Shown here: one piece after another, positions 9,296 through 18,387 of the stretch
Numbering within the stretch: position 1 is the stretch's first letter
Layout: the number at the start of each line of letters is the position of its first letter
NCBI GenBank assembly: GCA_964401685.1
Contig: CAYNZH010000005.1
Location: forward strand, 1 to 64,000
Direction: 5' to 3'
DNA: 64,000 nt
From: DASRQK01 sp964401685
Lineage (GTDB): Bacteria; Bacteroidota; Bacteroidia; Sphingobacteriales; Sphingobacteriaceae
Notes under the pieces: generated by a model
Told to the model about the DNA's origin: nothing
What the model saw: the letters and a program-made list of their open reading frames with translations, nothing else
Databases searched by the model: none
Program-made: the position numbers and the translations under genes

Positions 9296-10705
9296 ATGAA
9301 GAGATTTCGTGGGAAGCAGATAAAGCAGTTGGTTGAGCAGGTCGTCGTGCACGATATTGGGGAAGAAGGAAAAGGCGTGGCCAAGGTTGGGGATCTTGTC
9401 GTTTTCATAGAGAAAGCCGTCCCCGGTGATGTCGTTGATATTGAAATTTATCGCAAGAAAAAGAACTTGGCTGAGGCTAGGATTGTCCAGTTTCGGGAGC
9501 AGTCACCCCATAGAACGCCGGCTTTTTGCCTGCATTTTGGCACGTGCGGCGGATGCAAATGGCAGCATCTGGACTACGAAGCCCAACTGAAATTCAAACA
9601 AGCCACGGTCGAGCAGGCGCTGGCGAGAATTGGGAAGGTCGACATTTCGGGGATTGAGCCTATCCTTGCCTCAGAGCAGACGCGTTATTATCGCAATAAG
9701 CTCGAATTTACTTTTTCCAATAAGCGATGGCTGGACGAATTGGATGCGGAACTTCCACCCGAAAACATGGATGCGCTGGGGTTTCACGTTCCACGCCGAT
9801 TTGACAAAGTGCTAGAAATCGAACATTGTTACTTACAGGCGGATCCGTCCAATCAAATCCGCAACGCAGTGGGCTTATATGCTAAACAGCATGGGATTTC
9901 GTTTTATGACCTCAGGGAGCACAGCGGGGCGCTGCGGAACCTGATCGTCAGAAGCTCGGGCACAGGCGATTTGATGGTCATTGTGGTATTTGCGTATGCC
10001 AGCGACACGGAGCGTGAACTTGTTTTGCGCTTTATCCGATCAAATTTCCCGGAAATTACCTCTCTTTTATACGTTATCAACCAGAAAAAAAACGACACCA
10101 TCTTTGATCAGGAAGTGTTGGTATATGCCGGCAACGATTATATTGTGGAGGAGATGGAAGGCTTGAAATTTAAGATTGGCCCGAAAACCTTCTACCAGAC
10201 AAACTCTCGGCAGGCCCATGCCTTGTACAGTATCGCGCGTGAATTTGCTGATCTGAAAAGTGAGGATCTGGTATACGACCTGTATACGGGCGCGGGCACT
10301 ATAGCCAATTTCATTGCGCCCCACGTCCGATCAGTAGTTGGCATAGAATATGTGGAAGCTTCTATAGCGGATGCAAAGAAAAATTCGTTGTTGAACGATA
10401 TACACAATACCCGCTTTTTTGCCGGGGATATGAAAGACGTACTTACAGCAGATTTTGTAAGGGAGAATGGGCGTCCTGACTTGATAATCACCGATCCTCC
10501 GCGTGCGGGTATGCATCCGGATGTCGTGGAACGCCTGCTCGAGATAAGCGCCCCGAAGATAGTCTATGTAAGCTGTAATGCGGCAACCCAAGCGAGGGAC
10601 CTGCAGATGATGGGTGAAAAATACGCCGTTGAGCGAATTCGGCCCGTGGATATGTTCCCGCACACGCAACATGTTGAAAATGTCGTGTTATTAAAACTCA
10701 AATAA
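9296..10705 (+). CDS. rlmD: 23S rRNA (uracil-C5)-methyltransferase, RlmD/RumA family
   Basis: A 469-residue SAM-dependent methyltransferase for 23S rRNA uracil. An N-terminal TRAM-like domain (about 12-70) is followed by a [4Fe-4S] cluster site with C78, C84, C87 and C178. The methyltransferase domain has the YDLYTGAGT SAM loop, the TDPPRAG motif and the catalytic Cys in YVSCNAATQ. The cluster cysteines favour an RlmD-type enzyme over TrmA; the precise uracil (1939 or 747) cannot be told by eye. It follows folE closely and is followed 10 nt later by a small hypothetical gene. Confidence 0.9.
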   Translation: MKRFRGKQIKQLVEQVVVHDIGEEGKGVAKVGDLVVFIEKAVPGDVVDIEIYRKKKNLAEARIVQFREQSPHRTPAFCLHFGTCGGCKWQHLDYEAQLKFKQATVEQALARIGKVDISGIEPILASEQTRYYRNKLEFTFSNKRWLDELDAELPPENMDALGFHVPRRFDKVLEIEHCYLQADPSNQIRNAVGLYAKQHGISFYDLREHSGALRNLIVRSSGTGDLMVIVVFAYASDTERELVLRFIRSNFPEITSLLYVINQKKNDTIFDQEVLVYAGNDYIVEEMEGLKFKIGPKTFYQTNSRQAHALYSIAREFADLKSEDLVYDLYTGAGTIANFIAPHVRSVVGIEYVEASIADAKKNSLLNDIHNTRFFAGDMKDVLTADFVRENGRPDLIITDPPRAGMHPDVVERLLEISAPKIVYVSCNAATQARDLQMMGEKYAVERIRPVDMFPHTQHVENVVLLKLK

Positions 10706-10715
10706 TCGAAATTCG

Positions 10716-11132
10716 ATGGAAATCCAAGATTTTTTGACCCCTGAAAACAACAATCAGCCGACCCAACCGGCCAGTAGCCCGTTGGTGAGCCTCAAAAAGG
10801 ATCTAGATTTTTATGCCGAATCTATTTTAGAAATTTCCACTGAGATTATAGCTGAGGGGCTTTCCAGATTCCCTATATTTATTGCACATCAACATGAAGT
10901 ACACGTTGGGGAATTGATTCTGGACAAGGAAGAGCTGGGAACTTCCTGGTCGATCCAGGCGTCGACCTTCGAAGAATTTGTTGAAAAGGGCATCATAAAG
11001 GAAGACAGGAAAACACATTTTTTGAATAAGTATAAAAAACCTGAGGAATATATGTGTCTTTTTGTCGTTGTTCCTGAAGGTGCCAATTTTGTGTTTTACC
11101 CTTATGCGAAAGACAGCAAAAATCCTGCGTAA
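10716..11132 (+). CDS. Hypothetical protein, 138 residues
   Basis: I do not recognise a named domain. The protein is acidic, soluble and has no signal peptide. The first ~25 residues are Asn/Gln/Pro-rich and probably disordered, followed by a compact alpha/beta region with an HQHEVHVGE segment. The ORF starts 10 nt after rlmD and its 3' end overlaps the next gene by 29 nt in a different frame, so it belongs to the same transcription unit. A 223-residue ORF on the opposite strand overlaps it but reads through the next gene as well and looks like a shadow. Confidence 0.75.
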   Translation: MEIQDFLTPENNNQPTQPASSPLVSLKKDLDFYAESILEISTEIIAEGLSRFPIFIAHQHEVHVGELILDKEELGTSWSIQASTFEEFVEKGIIKEDRKTHFLNKYKKPEEYMCLFVVVPEGANFVFYPYAKDSKNPA

Positions 11133-11883
11133 TGTACACGGTAAGGGCTGGCTGCTTGCTTGTTTGCTTTCCTTCTTTTGCGTGCTGCTCGCAACCGGCC
11201 AGGAACGTGGACGCGTCCAAGGACTGATCCTAGAATCTGGTAAAAGCCAGCGCATCGCGAATGCAAACATCAAAAACCTCAACTCCAAAGAAGTCACAGC
11301 GTCGGATGAAATCGGCGAATTCTCCATTTTGGCAAGCATTGGAGATTCCTTGGAAGTTTCAAAGGTCGGGTTCAAAACGATAAGAACAGAAATCAAGACG
11401 TTTAGCGACATTCTTTTGGATCTCAGTCCTACCTCGGTCAGGATCGATGATGTGACTGTGACCAGCCCCAACCGCCAAGCAGAAATGCAGGATGTCATGG
11501 ACAGTTATCGCCGAAAGGGCATTTATCAAGAAGGCAAGCCGTCGGTCTTGGGGTATATTTTCAATCCTTTGACCTCTTTATATGAACGATTTAGCCGCAC
11601 CGGAAAGCAAGCAAGACGCTTTAAAAATTATATGAATCTGGAATACGAGGCGAGTGTTGTAAATCGGCTTTTCAATGAGTACCGTGTGATGCAGCTCACG
11701 GGATATACGGGGGAAGATCTGGACAATTTCATGCTTCTGCACAGACCTAATTATGAGCAGGCACAAAACTGGGGGGAGTATGATATTATTAAATATATTA
11801 AGGATTCGTCAAAGCAATTCGAGAAAGATGGCCGCCCACAGGCCCCGCGCTTACCGAAATTGGAAATACCGCCTATAAGTTGA
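11104..11883 (+). CDS. Exported protein with carboxypeptidase-like regulatory domain
   Basis: About 259 residues from the ATG at 11104, chosen because it gives a basic signal peptide (MRKTAK then a hydrophobic run ending at about residue 31); the frame opens 42 nt further upstream. After the signal peptide comes a CarboxypepD_reg-like beta-sandwich (about 35-110), with GRVQGLILESGKS and the strand IGDSLEVSKVGFK typical of that fold in Bacteroidota. The remaining ~140 residues are charged and unassigned. It is probably periplasmic or surface-exposed. The start lies inside the end of the preceding ORF, consistent with translational coupling. Confidence 0.8.
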   Translation: MRKTAKILRNVHGKGWLLACLLSFFCVLLATGQERGRVQGLILESGKSQRIANANIKNLNSKEVTASDEIGEFSILASIGDSLEVSKVGFKTIRTEIKTFSDILLDLSPTSVRIDDVTVTSPNRQAEMQDVMDSYRRKGIYQEGKPSVLGYIFNPLTSLYERFSRTGKQARRFKNYMNLEYEASVVNRLFNEYRVMQLTGYTGEDLDNFMLLHRPNYEQAQNWGEYDIIKYIKDSSKQFEKDGRPQAPRLPKLEIPPIS

Positions 11884-11933
11884 GTTATACTAATATTTAT
11901 TTTAACTTAGCGCAGTCATTTAAATAAGAGATT

Positions 11934-12911
11934 TTGATACTAGTAACTGGAGGTACCGGGTTCGTTGGAGCGAAATTGATTGAATTGCTCACGAGGTCAG
12001 GGAAAAAGATCCGTGCGGTCAAGCGGTCATCGTCGGAAATTCCAGAAATATTGACTGATAACAGCTTGGTGGAGTGGGTTACGGCAGATTTGTTGGATCT
12101 TTTTCAACTGGAAGCGGCATTTCAGGGGGTCCGGGAAATTTATCACTGTGCTGCGCAAGTTTCATACGACCCCTCGACTAGAAAATCCATGATGGAGACA
12201 AATGTGAGAGGTACTGCACACCTAGTGAACTTGTCTCTGGAATACAAATTACGTATGGTTCACGTGAGTTCAATTGCGGCCATAGGCAAAGCAAAAGCTC
12301 CCGAGCAACTGATCACCGAAGACGACATCTGGCAGTACAGTCCGAAGCAGTCTCCCTATGCGATTTCAAAATTTGAATCCGAGATGGAAGTTTGGCGTGG
12401 TATTGCCGAAGGATTGGATGCGGTGATTATCAATCCATCCTTGATTATCGGAGCGAGTGCGGGATCAAAGGGAAGTGGTGCCGTTTTTCACCTGTTGGCC
12501 AAAGGATTGAAGTTCTATACAGGCGGTTCGGTCGGGGTGGTTGACGTCGAAGACGTTGCAAAAGCCATGATCACCCTCATGGACAGACGAGACATTTCGG
12601 GTGAAAGATTTATCGTTAATCATCAAAACCTGACACACAAAGAATTGCTCACTCTCGCTAGCGTGCATCTCGGTAGAAAACCTCCACAGATATGTGCGAC
12701 CCCCTTTATCCTGGGAATTGGCTGGCGACTGGCGCTCTTACAAAGTCGACTGACGAAAAAGAAGCCGACCCTCACCAAATCTTCCGCGGCGGCCTCCCTC
12801 CAGAAACTGCGCTATTCCAACAAGAAGCTGGTTGGAGCAACCGGATTCACCTTCAAGCCGCTCGAAAAGACCCTTGAAGAAATTTGCATTCCCCTAAAAA
12901 ATAACTATTAA
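11934..12911 (+). CDS. NAD-dependent epimerase/dehydratase (extended SDR)
   Basis: A 325-residue extended short-chain dehydrogenase. The nucleotide-binding motif TGGTGFVG is at residues 5-12, and the active site has SS (at about 106) with YAISK (Tyr-x-x-x-Lys). The substrate-binding C-terminal half is dihydroflavonol-reductase-like. The start appears to be TTG, because the Rossmann strand MILVTGG begins right there and no ATG precedes it in frame. Downstream, the serB-like gene begins after only 2 nt with GTG, so the two are probably co-translated. The substrate is not deducible. Confidence 0.85.
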   Translation: MILVTGGTGFVGAKLIELLTRSGKKIRAVKRSSSEIPEILTDNSLVEWVTADLLDLFQLEAAFQGVREIYHCAAQVSYDPSTRKSMMETNVRGTAHLVNLSLEYKLRMVHVSSIAAIGKAKAPEQLITEDDIWQYSPKQSPYAISKFESEMEVWRGIAEGLDAVIINPSLIIGASAGSKGSGAVFHLLAKGLKFYTGGSVGVVDVEDVAKAMITLMDRRDISGERFIVNHQNLTHKELLTLASVHLGRKPPQICATPFILGIGWRLALLQSRLTKKKPTLTKSSAAASLQKLRYSNKKLVGATGFTFKPLEKTLEEICIPLKNNY

Positions 12912-12913
12912 AA

Positions 12914-14209
12914 GTGACCAACTATTATATTATTGATTTCGACAGTACATTTACGCAGGTAGAGGCGCTGGAAGAGTTAGCAAAAATATCGCTGAGGAAC
13001 CACCCGGACAAGGCAAAGGTTTACGCGGAAATAGAGCAACTCACCAACATGGCAATGGAAGGCGAAATTTCCTTCCGCGAGAGTCTGACCGGTAGAATTC
13101 GTCTCCTCAGGGCTCATCGCGATCACCTGGCAAAATTAATCTCCGTACTAAAAAAACGTGTTTCCCCGTCTTTTTCCCGAAATAAAGCCTTTTTCAAGGA
13201 AAATGCAAAGCAGGTTCTTATCGTTTCTGGAGGTTTCAAGGAGTTTATCATACCCGTCGTGCGGCCCTACCATATAAAGAAGAAAAATATCTATGCCAAT
13301 GAATTTGTATTTGATGATCAAGGGAACATCGTTGGATATGACGAATCCAATCCCTTATCGGAAGAAGCGGGCAAAGTCAAGCTCCTAAAGCAATTGCAGT
13401 TGCCTGGACGCATTTTCGGAATCGGCGACGGCTATTCAGATTTTCAACTGAAAGAATCGGGATTGGTCGAACAATTTTATGCCTTTACGGAGAATATTGA
13501 GCGCAAAAGTGTGGCGGAGAAGGCCGATCACGTGACCCCTAGTTTTGACGAGTTTTTGTATGTCAATGATTTGCCGAGTGCGATTTCCTACCCCAAGAAC
13601 CGTATTCTTTGCCTCGCTGTGGGGCCGGTGCCACAGGAAGCCCTACATCTTTTGAAGAGAGACGGGTTTTCCATACGCCTGAAACCTACTTTCGAGGAGA
13701 AATATACTTCCGATGTGGGCATGCTCCTGCTTGCCGATGGCGAGTCTATAGCCGATGAACAACTTTTAAGATGCGACAAGCTAATGGTCGTGGGCTATCT
13801 GGGAGATAGCAAAGGCTGGATCAACAAGCAGATCTGTAGCCGAAAGGGGATTGTTGTCTTTGATGATAGGAAGAATAAAAAGAGAAATGCTGAGTTTATT
13901 CCTCGGAGGATGGCCGAATTTATCAATAACGGAGACACCTATTCAAGTCGGAATTTCCCGCAGTTGATTTTGCAAAAAGTCCACGCCGCCCACCGCCTGA
14001 TACATATTCACCGAAACGTCCCGGGTGTCATGGCGCAGATCAACGCGATTTTCGCGCAGAATAACATCAACGTCGTGGCACAGTTTCTGATGACCAAAAA
14101 GGATATAGGCTATGTGGTGACTGATATTACCAAGGACTATAATAAAAAGGAACTCATTTCTCAACTGAAAAACATCGCAGAAACCGTGAAATTCCGTGTG
14201 ATTTACTAG
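12914..14209 (+). CDS. Phosphoserine phosphatase (HAD-IB) fused to phosphoglycerate-dehydrogenase remnant and ACT domain
   Basis: 431 residues with a GTG start. Residues 1-220 form an HAD-IB phosphatase like SerB: D8-F-D10-S-T (nucleophile), S105-G-G, K154 and G171-DGYSD. Residues 230-317 resemble the N-terminal substrate-binding half-domain of D-3-phosphoglycerate dehydrogenase. The sequence then jumps across a short basic linker (318-327) to the segment that in the dehydrogenase follows the NAD domain (FIPRRMAEFINNGDT), and ends in an ACT domain (about 357-431). The Rossmann NAD-binding domain (~190 residues) is absent, so dehydrogenase activity cannot remain. Likely a phosphoserine phosphatase with a serine-sensing regulatory tail; the regulatory role is inferred. 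Confidence 0.85.
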   Translation: MTNYYIIDFDSTFTQVEALEELAKISLRNHPDKAKVYAEIEQLTNMAMEGEISFRESLTGRIRLLRAHRDHLAKLISVLKKRVSPSFSRNKAFFKENAKQVLIVSGGFKEFIIPVVRPYHIKKKNIYANEFVFDDQGNIVGYDESNPLSEEAGKVKLLKQLQLPGRIFGIGDGYSDFQLKESGLVEQFYAFTENIERKSVAEKADHVTPSFDEFLYVNDLPSAISYPKNRILCLAVGPVPQEALHLLKRDGFSIRLKPTFEEKYTSDVGMLLLADGESIADEQLLRCDKLMVVGYLGDSKGWINKQICSRKGIVVFDDRKNKKRNAEFIPRRMAEFINNGDTYSSRNFPQLILQKVHAAHRLIHIHRNVPGVMAQINAIFAQNNINVVAQFLMTKKDIGYVVTDITKDYNKKELISQLKNIAETVKFRVIY

Positions 14210-14222
14210 GTCGGGGTTTGCA

Positions 14223-14831
14223 CTAGGTGCTCTGCTGCTCGCGCCGATCCCAGCGATACAATCGCGCTGGTGTGATGCAGGCATCCATCAAAAAATCCGT
14301 TTCCAGCGTGTCCTGAATTTCGGGAACCGGGTCGAAAAAGGACAGCCCTACTTTGCGCGCATCCTGCCGACAGAGGGACAGAAACCTATCGTAAAATCCC
14401 TTGCCATAACCGACCCTATGCCCTTGCTGATCAAACGCCAGCAAAGGAACAAAGATCAGGTCCAGTTGCTGAGGACTGATGCGTTGCCCTTCAACCGGCT
14501 CGGGGATCCCCCATCGATTTTCCTTCAGACGCGTGTGCTCATCCCAAATGAAATGCTCCAGGGATCCGGTCTCCCAGTGCGTTTTACTCAGGACAAAATG
14601 CAGATCCGGGCGTTTTCCGGTGAGATATTGTTTGAGAATTAATGTGTTTGGCTCTAGATGCCGCTTAATGGGCAAAAACAGGTGCACGAAGGCACCGTCT
14701 TTCAGGGAAAAATCATCCAAATGGGAGCACATTTCCCGTACCAACGCATCCCTCTGCTCCTCGGAAAGAGCACGCCTCATACCTAGATAACGTTCCCTTA
14801 GCTGTTGCTTGGAAAATTCCCCCTGCGCCAT
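14223..14831 (-). CDS. 5-formyltetrahydrofolate cyclo-ligase
   Basis: A 202-residue ATP-dependent enzyme that turns 5-formyl-THF into 5,10-methenyl-THF (MTHFS/YgfA family). The signature VPLLAFDQQGHRVGYGKGFYDRF includes the ATP-binding GYGKGFYD loop; the N-terminal basic K/R segment is present. It is convergent with the SerB-like gene (13 nt apart) and lies 12 nt downstream of the serine hydrolase gene on the same strand. Confidence 0.92.
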   Translation of the reverse strand: MAQGEFSKQQLRERYLGMRRALSEEQRDALVREMCSHLDDFSLKDGAFVHLFLPIKRHLEPNTLILKQYLTGKRPDLHFVLSKTHWETGSLEHFIWDEHTRLKENRWGIPEPVEGQRISPQQLDLIFVPLLAFDQQGHRVGYGKGFYDRFLSLCRQDARKVGLSFFDPVPEIQDTLETDFLMDACITPARLYRWDRREQQST

Positions 14832-14843
14832 GTCAACCGCCTT

Positions 14844-16010
14844 TTATTCTAAAAAATGCTTGTGAAGCGCACGCGCCGCTTCAATCAGGATTTTGGTGTA
14901 TCCGTCTGTGCTCTTGTGGTCAAAGCCATTGGTAATGATGACGAAGCCAAATTTTTCTTCGGGCTGAAAGTACATTTGACTGTACAAGCCGTATGCGGAG
15001 CCCGTGTGCCCAACCATGGTTTTTCCGGGGATAAAGTTGTCCTTTACGTTCAATGCAAGCCCATAATTGCTCGGTGCGGCAGACACCGGCGTCTGCATCT
15101 CTTTTGCACTCCGCTCGCTAATGATCCGTACGCCATCTTTTGCACCGTAGTTCATATGCATGATCATGTATTTGGCCAGATCAACTGCCGAAATTTTCAG
15201 CCCACCGGTGGGGGACAAAACGGGGGTTGACCAACCCAGCGTATAATTTCTCAGCTCGTCCAGCCTCGGATGATAGGCTGCGGGGGAAGCTGAATAAGTC
15301 TGGTTTTCTGTGTTGTAAGTATATAGAGTCGCAAAACGGTCCCCCTCTAGCTCACTTGGAGAATATCCGCCGTAAAGACCTAAAGGCGTTAAAATGTTTT
15401 GAATGATATACTGGTCGTATCGCTGGTTGGTAAAACGCTCAATGACTGCGCCTACCATGTTATAGTTTAGATTGCAATATCTATAATCGCTTCCGGGGGC
15501 ATAGTCGCTGTAACTTTTCGCCCAGTTGGCGTTTGAATCCGGATGGATGACCTTTAGCTGAAAATAACCCTCGCTATCATTGATGCTCGACGTGTGGGAA
15601 AGCACCATCCTCAATGTGATCTTCTGATCCGGAAATTTGGGATTTCGAATCGGAAAACCCACCAAGTCTCCGAAATCATCGTCGAGGGAAAAAAGCCCTT
15701 TTTCCACTAGCTGCATAATCGCTGTTGCTGCAAACGACTTGGAAATAGATGCAATCCTAAATAAATCATCCTGTTCCAGCGTTTCGCCGGACTCCCTGTT
15801 TTTCAGTCCAAATGCTTTATGGTAATGAAGTTTTCCGTCTTTTACCAATGCTACTGACAGGCCCACGCCCTTATTATCTTCGAGGATTTGTTGGAGTTCG
15901 TTTTCGATTAGTTGCGTATTCCGGGCCGCATCAGAGCGTGTCTGCGCTGACAGAGATAGCGTACCCATAGTCCACAAAAGGACGCTACAAAGGATTATTT
16001 TTTTCATCAT
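14844..16010 (-). CDS. Secreted beta-lactamase-family serine hydrolase
   Basis: About 388 residues from the ATG at 16010 (or the adjacent one at 16007), chosen because MMKKIILCSVLLW begins a normal signal peptide; the frame extends 93 nt further upstream into implausible sequence. It is a class C-like (Beta-lactamase) module: SISKS (SxxK) with Ser and Lys, YCNLNYN with a YxN motif, and GHTGS replacing KTG. No C-terminal extension. Probably an esterase or peptidase rather than a resistance enzyme. It lies between tamL (22 nt away) and the cyclo-ligase gene on the same strand. Confidence 0.88.
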   Translation of the reverse strand: MMKKIILCSVLLWTMGTLSLSAQTRSDAARNTQLIENELQQILEDNKGVGLSVALVKDGKLHYHKAFGLKNRESGETLEQDDLFRIASISKSFAATAIMQLVEKGLFSLDDDFGDLVGFPIRNPKFPDQKITLRMVLSHTSSINDSEGYFQLKVIHPDSNANWAKSYSDYAPGSDYRYCNLNYNMVGAVIERFTNQRYDQYIIQNILTPLGLYGGYSPSELEGDRFATLYTYNTENQTYSASPAAYHPRLDELRNYTLGWSTPVLSPTGGLKISAVDLAKYMIMHMNYGAKDGVRIISERSAKEMQTPVSAAPSNYGLALNVKDNFIPGKTMVGHTGSAYGLYSQMYFQPEEKFGFVIITNGFDHKSTDGYTKILIEAARALHKHFLE

Positions 16011-16032
16011 TTTTAGATTTAGAATAAAAGTA

Positions 16033-18381
16033 TTAAAAAGGAAGGCCAATTCCAAAATTGTACTGAAAAAATCTGTAACGATCAGGTGAATTGGTTGCGG
16101 CATAATTTGCTTTGAACTCGCGTGAGTCGAATAGGTGGCGGATCACCCACTGGTCGCTTCCCCGGAACTGAGGATCTTTGATTTTCAGCCCAACGTCAAG
16201 GCGTAGCATAAAATATTCCAGATCCAGACGGATCCCCGCTCCGGTGCCTATGGCCAGCTGGTTCAGGAATTGGTCTGCCTTAAATGTCCCGCCGGGATTC
16301 AGCTCATTGTCCGTGAGTCTCCAAATGTTGCCTACGTCTGCAAAGGTCGCGCCCTTGACTTTGGCTCCCCAGAGATTGTTGATAAGCCTGAAACGATACT
16401 CGGCATTTCCCTCTAGTTTGATTTCTCCCAGTTGGTCAAGGTTCCTCAAATTGGGCCGCAGGGACGGGTCTAAATTCGCTCTATTGTAATTTCCGGGGCC
16501 CAGCGTCCTGGCTTGCCATGCACGGATTCCGTTCATTCCTCCACCAAAAAAACTTTTTTCAAAGATCAAAAGACTGGAATTGTTCCCATAGGGAATGGCA
16601 ATCCCGGGGTTGAGTCGAAACACCAGCTGGCGATCACCGCCCAGATGCCTGTAAAACCTGACGTCACTTTCCAATTTTGCATATTGCAGATACGGAACGC
16701 CGAAGAGAGATTTTTCCCCATCGTTGTTCGCTTCGAAATTGAAAATGTGGCCAGCAAGATTGAGCAGGTTTCCGCTCACGTCCACGCTACCCCTGAAAAA
16801 CAGGAAGTCTTCGTATTGAATCAGTTTAGGGGCATTAAAAGTGAAGGAATATTGAGAGCCTAAGCCAAAATAGGCTCTGCTATTGCTTCGAACATAAAGC
16901 AAGTAGCCTTTTTCGATCAGATCCTGTGCAAATCTGGTGTCCAGTTGTCCGAGACGATACTCCAACACAAGGGGGCTGAGATGGTGTTGCTTATAAGGCG
17001 TTTCCAACCAAAGATAGGAAAGCGTGTTGACAAAATATCGGTTCGAATAAGTATCGCGCTGGTCAAAAATCTGCAAATTGGAGGTGAAAATCGTTCGGGG
17101 TACACTCAGCTTGCCGACCTCTCTGGTTCGAAATGGCGTTATCAATCGTGGTACGGTGATGTTTACGCCTACTTGAAAATCATTGTTAAAGACCCTGTCC
17201 AGGAGATTCCCCTCCAGTCGCGAATCGAACAGAACCCCGTACCTGAGCTGTATGTCCAGTTGTTCAGACCCGCCGAACAGATTTCGGTGCGAAAAGATGT
17301 TGCCCAGATTGAAGCCGCCCATCCCTGCGCTAAACGTGTATTCGCCCTCAATCTGATTGGCCATGTATGCGCGCGGCGTCAACTCGTAAATGGCTCTTAG
17401 TCGGTTGCTGTCTACTTTTTCGTACTGTATACGGACACTCCTAAAGCTATTTAGCTCGTAGAGGCGGTCATAAGTAAGGTTTTCAAACAGCAAATTGTAC
17501 GGTTGGTTTTCTTTTTGAAACAAGTATCTAGCGAGCGGTTTTATGCGAAATTTGCCCGTGTAATCGAGTCCCAATACGCCTTCCGCCAACGCAGTCCGCT
17601 GGGGTTCTGCCAAATTTCTCTGAGGCTCAGCATCCCGAATGACGATAAAACTGCTATCCACATAATACTTTGTATGGAAGTCCTCATTTACGGGGTTTTC
17701 AATATGAAGTTCAATGTTTGCTCTGCCGTAGTTGCTCACTGTATCTACGTTTACATACATGTTCTGCCTCAGGTAATCGTAATAACCATGCTGACGCATC
17801 AGTACGTAGACTTCCTCCCTAACTTCGGCAAGAGAGTCCGCATCAAAGCGCTCCCCAGCATTTAATTTGGTAAATTGAGGACTGTTTTTGAGGTATAATG
17901 CAGCAATCGCTGGATCTGGCGTCTCAAAGAAGACCTGATTGATGTAAAAAGGAGGCTTGGGATCCACTTGGAAACGGATTTCAGCCCGGTTGTTTTCGAT
18001 ACGGATCTCTTCGTTGACTTCTGCATTGAAATACCCCTTATTGAATAGAAAACGCTGGATTTGCATGCTCGAAAGTTCGATCAGTGCGCTGTCGAGTATA
18101 CGCGGGGCCTCACCAATTTTACGTACATTTCTAGTGCGGTAGCGGCCGTTTTCGGTATTCGCGAGATTGTACAGGAATAAATTAAGGCGGGAATTTGGTC
18201 GGATACCAGGCTGGATATAAACTTCGACCTCTTCGTCAAGCTCATCCGGAACACCGTTGATTTCGGTTCTGATCACAAGACTTTGCCCTTCCTCCAAAAA
18301 TCTACTCGAGCGGCATCCTGCCAAAAATAGCAACAAAAACCCTATACTTGTAATCAAAAAGAATTTTTGGTAGTTAATCAT
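16033..18381 (-). CDS. tamL: TamL, outer-membrane lipoprotein of the BamA/TamA (Omp85) superfamily
   Basis: 782 residues with a signal peptide and lipobox at C23 (FLAGC), which marks the lipidated Bacteroidota form of TamA. The N-terminal third contains POTRA-like repeats (about 40-330) and the C-terminal part (about 380-782) a 16-stranded Omp85 barrel with the GGMNGIRAW motif in the family's conserved (V)RG(F/Y)-type position, ending in the beta-signal FGIGLPF. It helps insert proteins into the outer membrane. tamB, its usual partner, is not next to it here. Its start lies only 6 nt from the start of the divergent methyltransferase gene. Confidence 0.88.
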   Translation of the reverse strand: MINYQKFFLITSIGFLLLFLAGCRSSRFLEEGQSLVIRTEINGVPDELDEEVEVYIQPGIRPNSRLNLFLYNLANTENGRYRTRNVRKIGEAPRILDSALIELSSMQIQRFLFNKGYFNAEVNEEIRIENNRAEIRFQVDPKPPFYINQVFFETPDPAIAALYLKNSPQFTKLNAGERFDADSLAEVREEVYVLMRQHGYYDYLRQNMYVNVDTVSNYGRANIELHIENPVNEDFHTKYYVDSSFIVIRDAEPQRNLAEPQRTALAEGVLGLDYTGKFRIKPLARYLFQKENQPYNLLFENLTYDRLYELNSFRSVRIQYEKVDSNRLRAIYELTPRAYMANQIEGEYTFSAGMGGFNLGNIFSHRNLFGGSEQLDIQLRYGVLFDSRLEGNLLDRVFNNDFQVGVNITVPRLITPFRTREVGKLSVPRTIFTSNLQIFDQRDTYSNRYFVNTLSYLWLETPYKQHHLSPLVLEYRLGQLDTRFAQDLIEKGYLLYVRSNSRAYFGLGSQYSFTFNAPKLIQYEDFLFFRGSVDVSGNLLNLAGHIFNFEANNDGEKSLFGVPYLQYAKLESDVRFYRHLGGDRQLVFRLNPGIAIPYGNNSSLLIFEKSFFGGGMNGIRAWQARTLGPGNYNRANLDPSLRPNLRNLDQLGEIKLEGNAEYRFRLINNLWGAKVKGATFADVGNIWRLTDNELNPGGTFKADQFLNQLAIGTGAGIRLDLEYFMLRLDVGLKIKDPQFRGSDQWVIRHLFDSREFKANYAATNSPDRYRFFQYNFGIGLPF

Positions 18382-18387
18382 TCACCA

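Noticed and set aside
10827..11498. 223-residue ORF on the minus strand
   Set aside because: Covers two plus-strand genes that have domain or signal-peptide support; no motif of its own.
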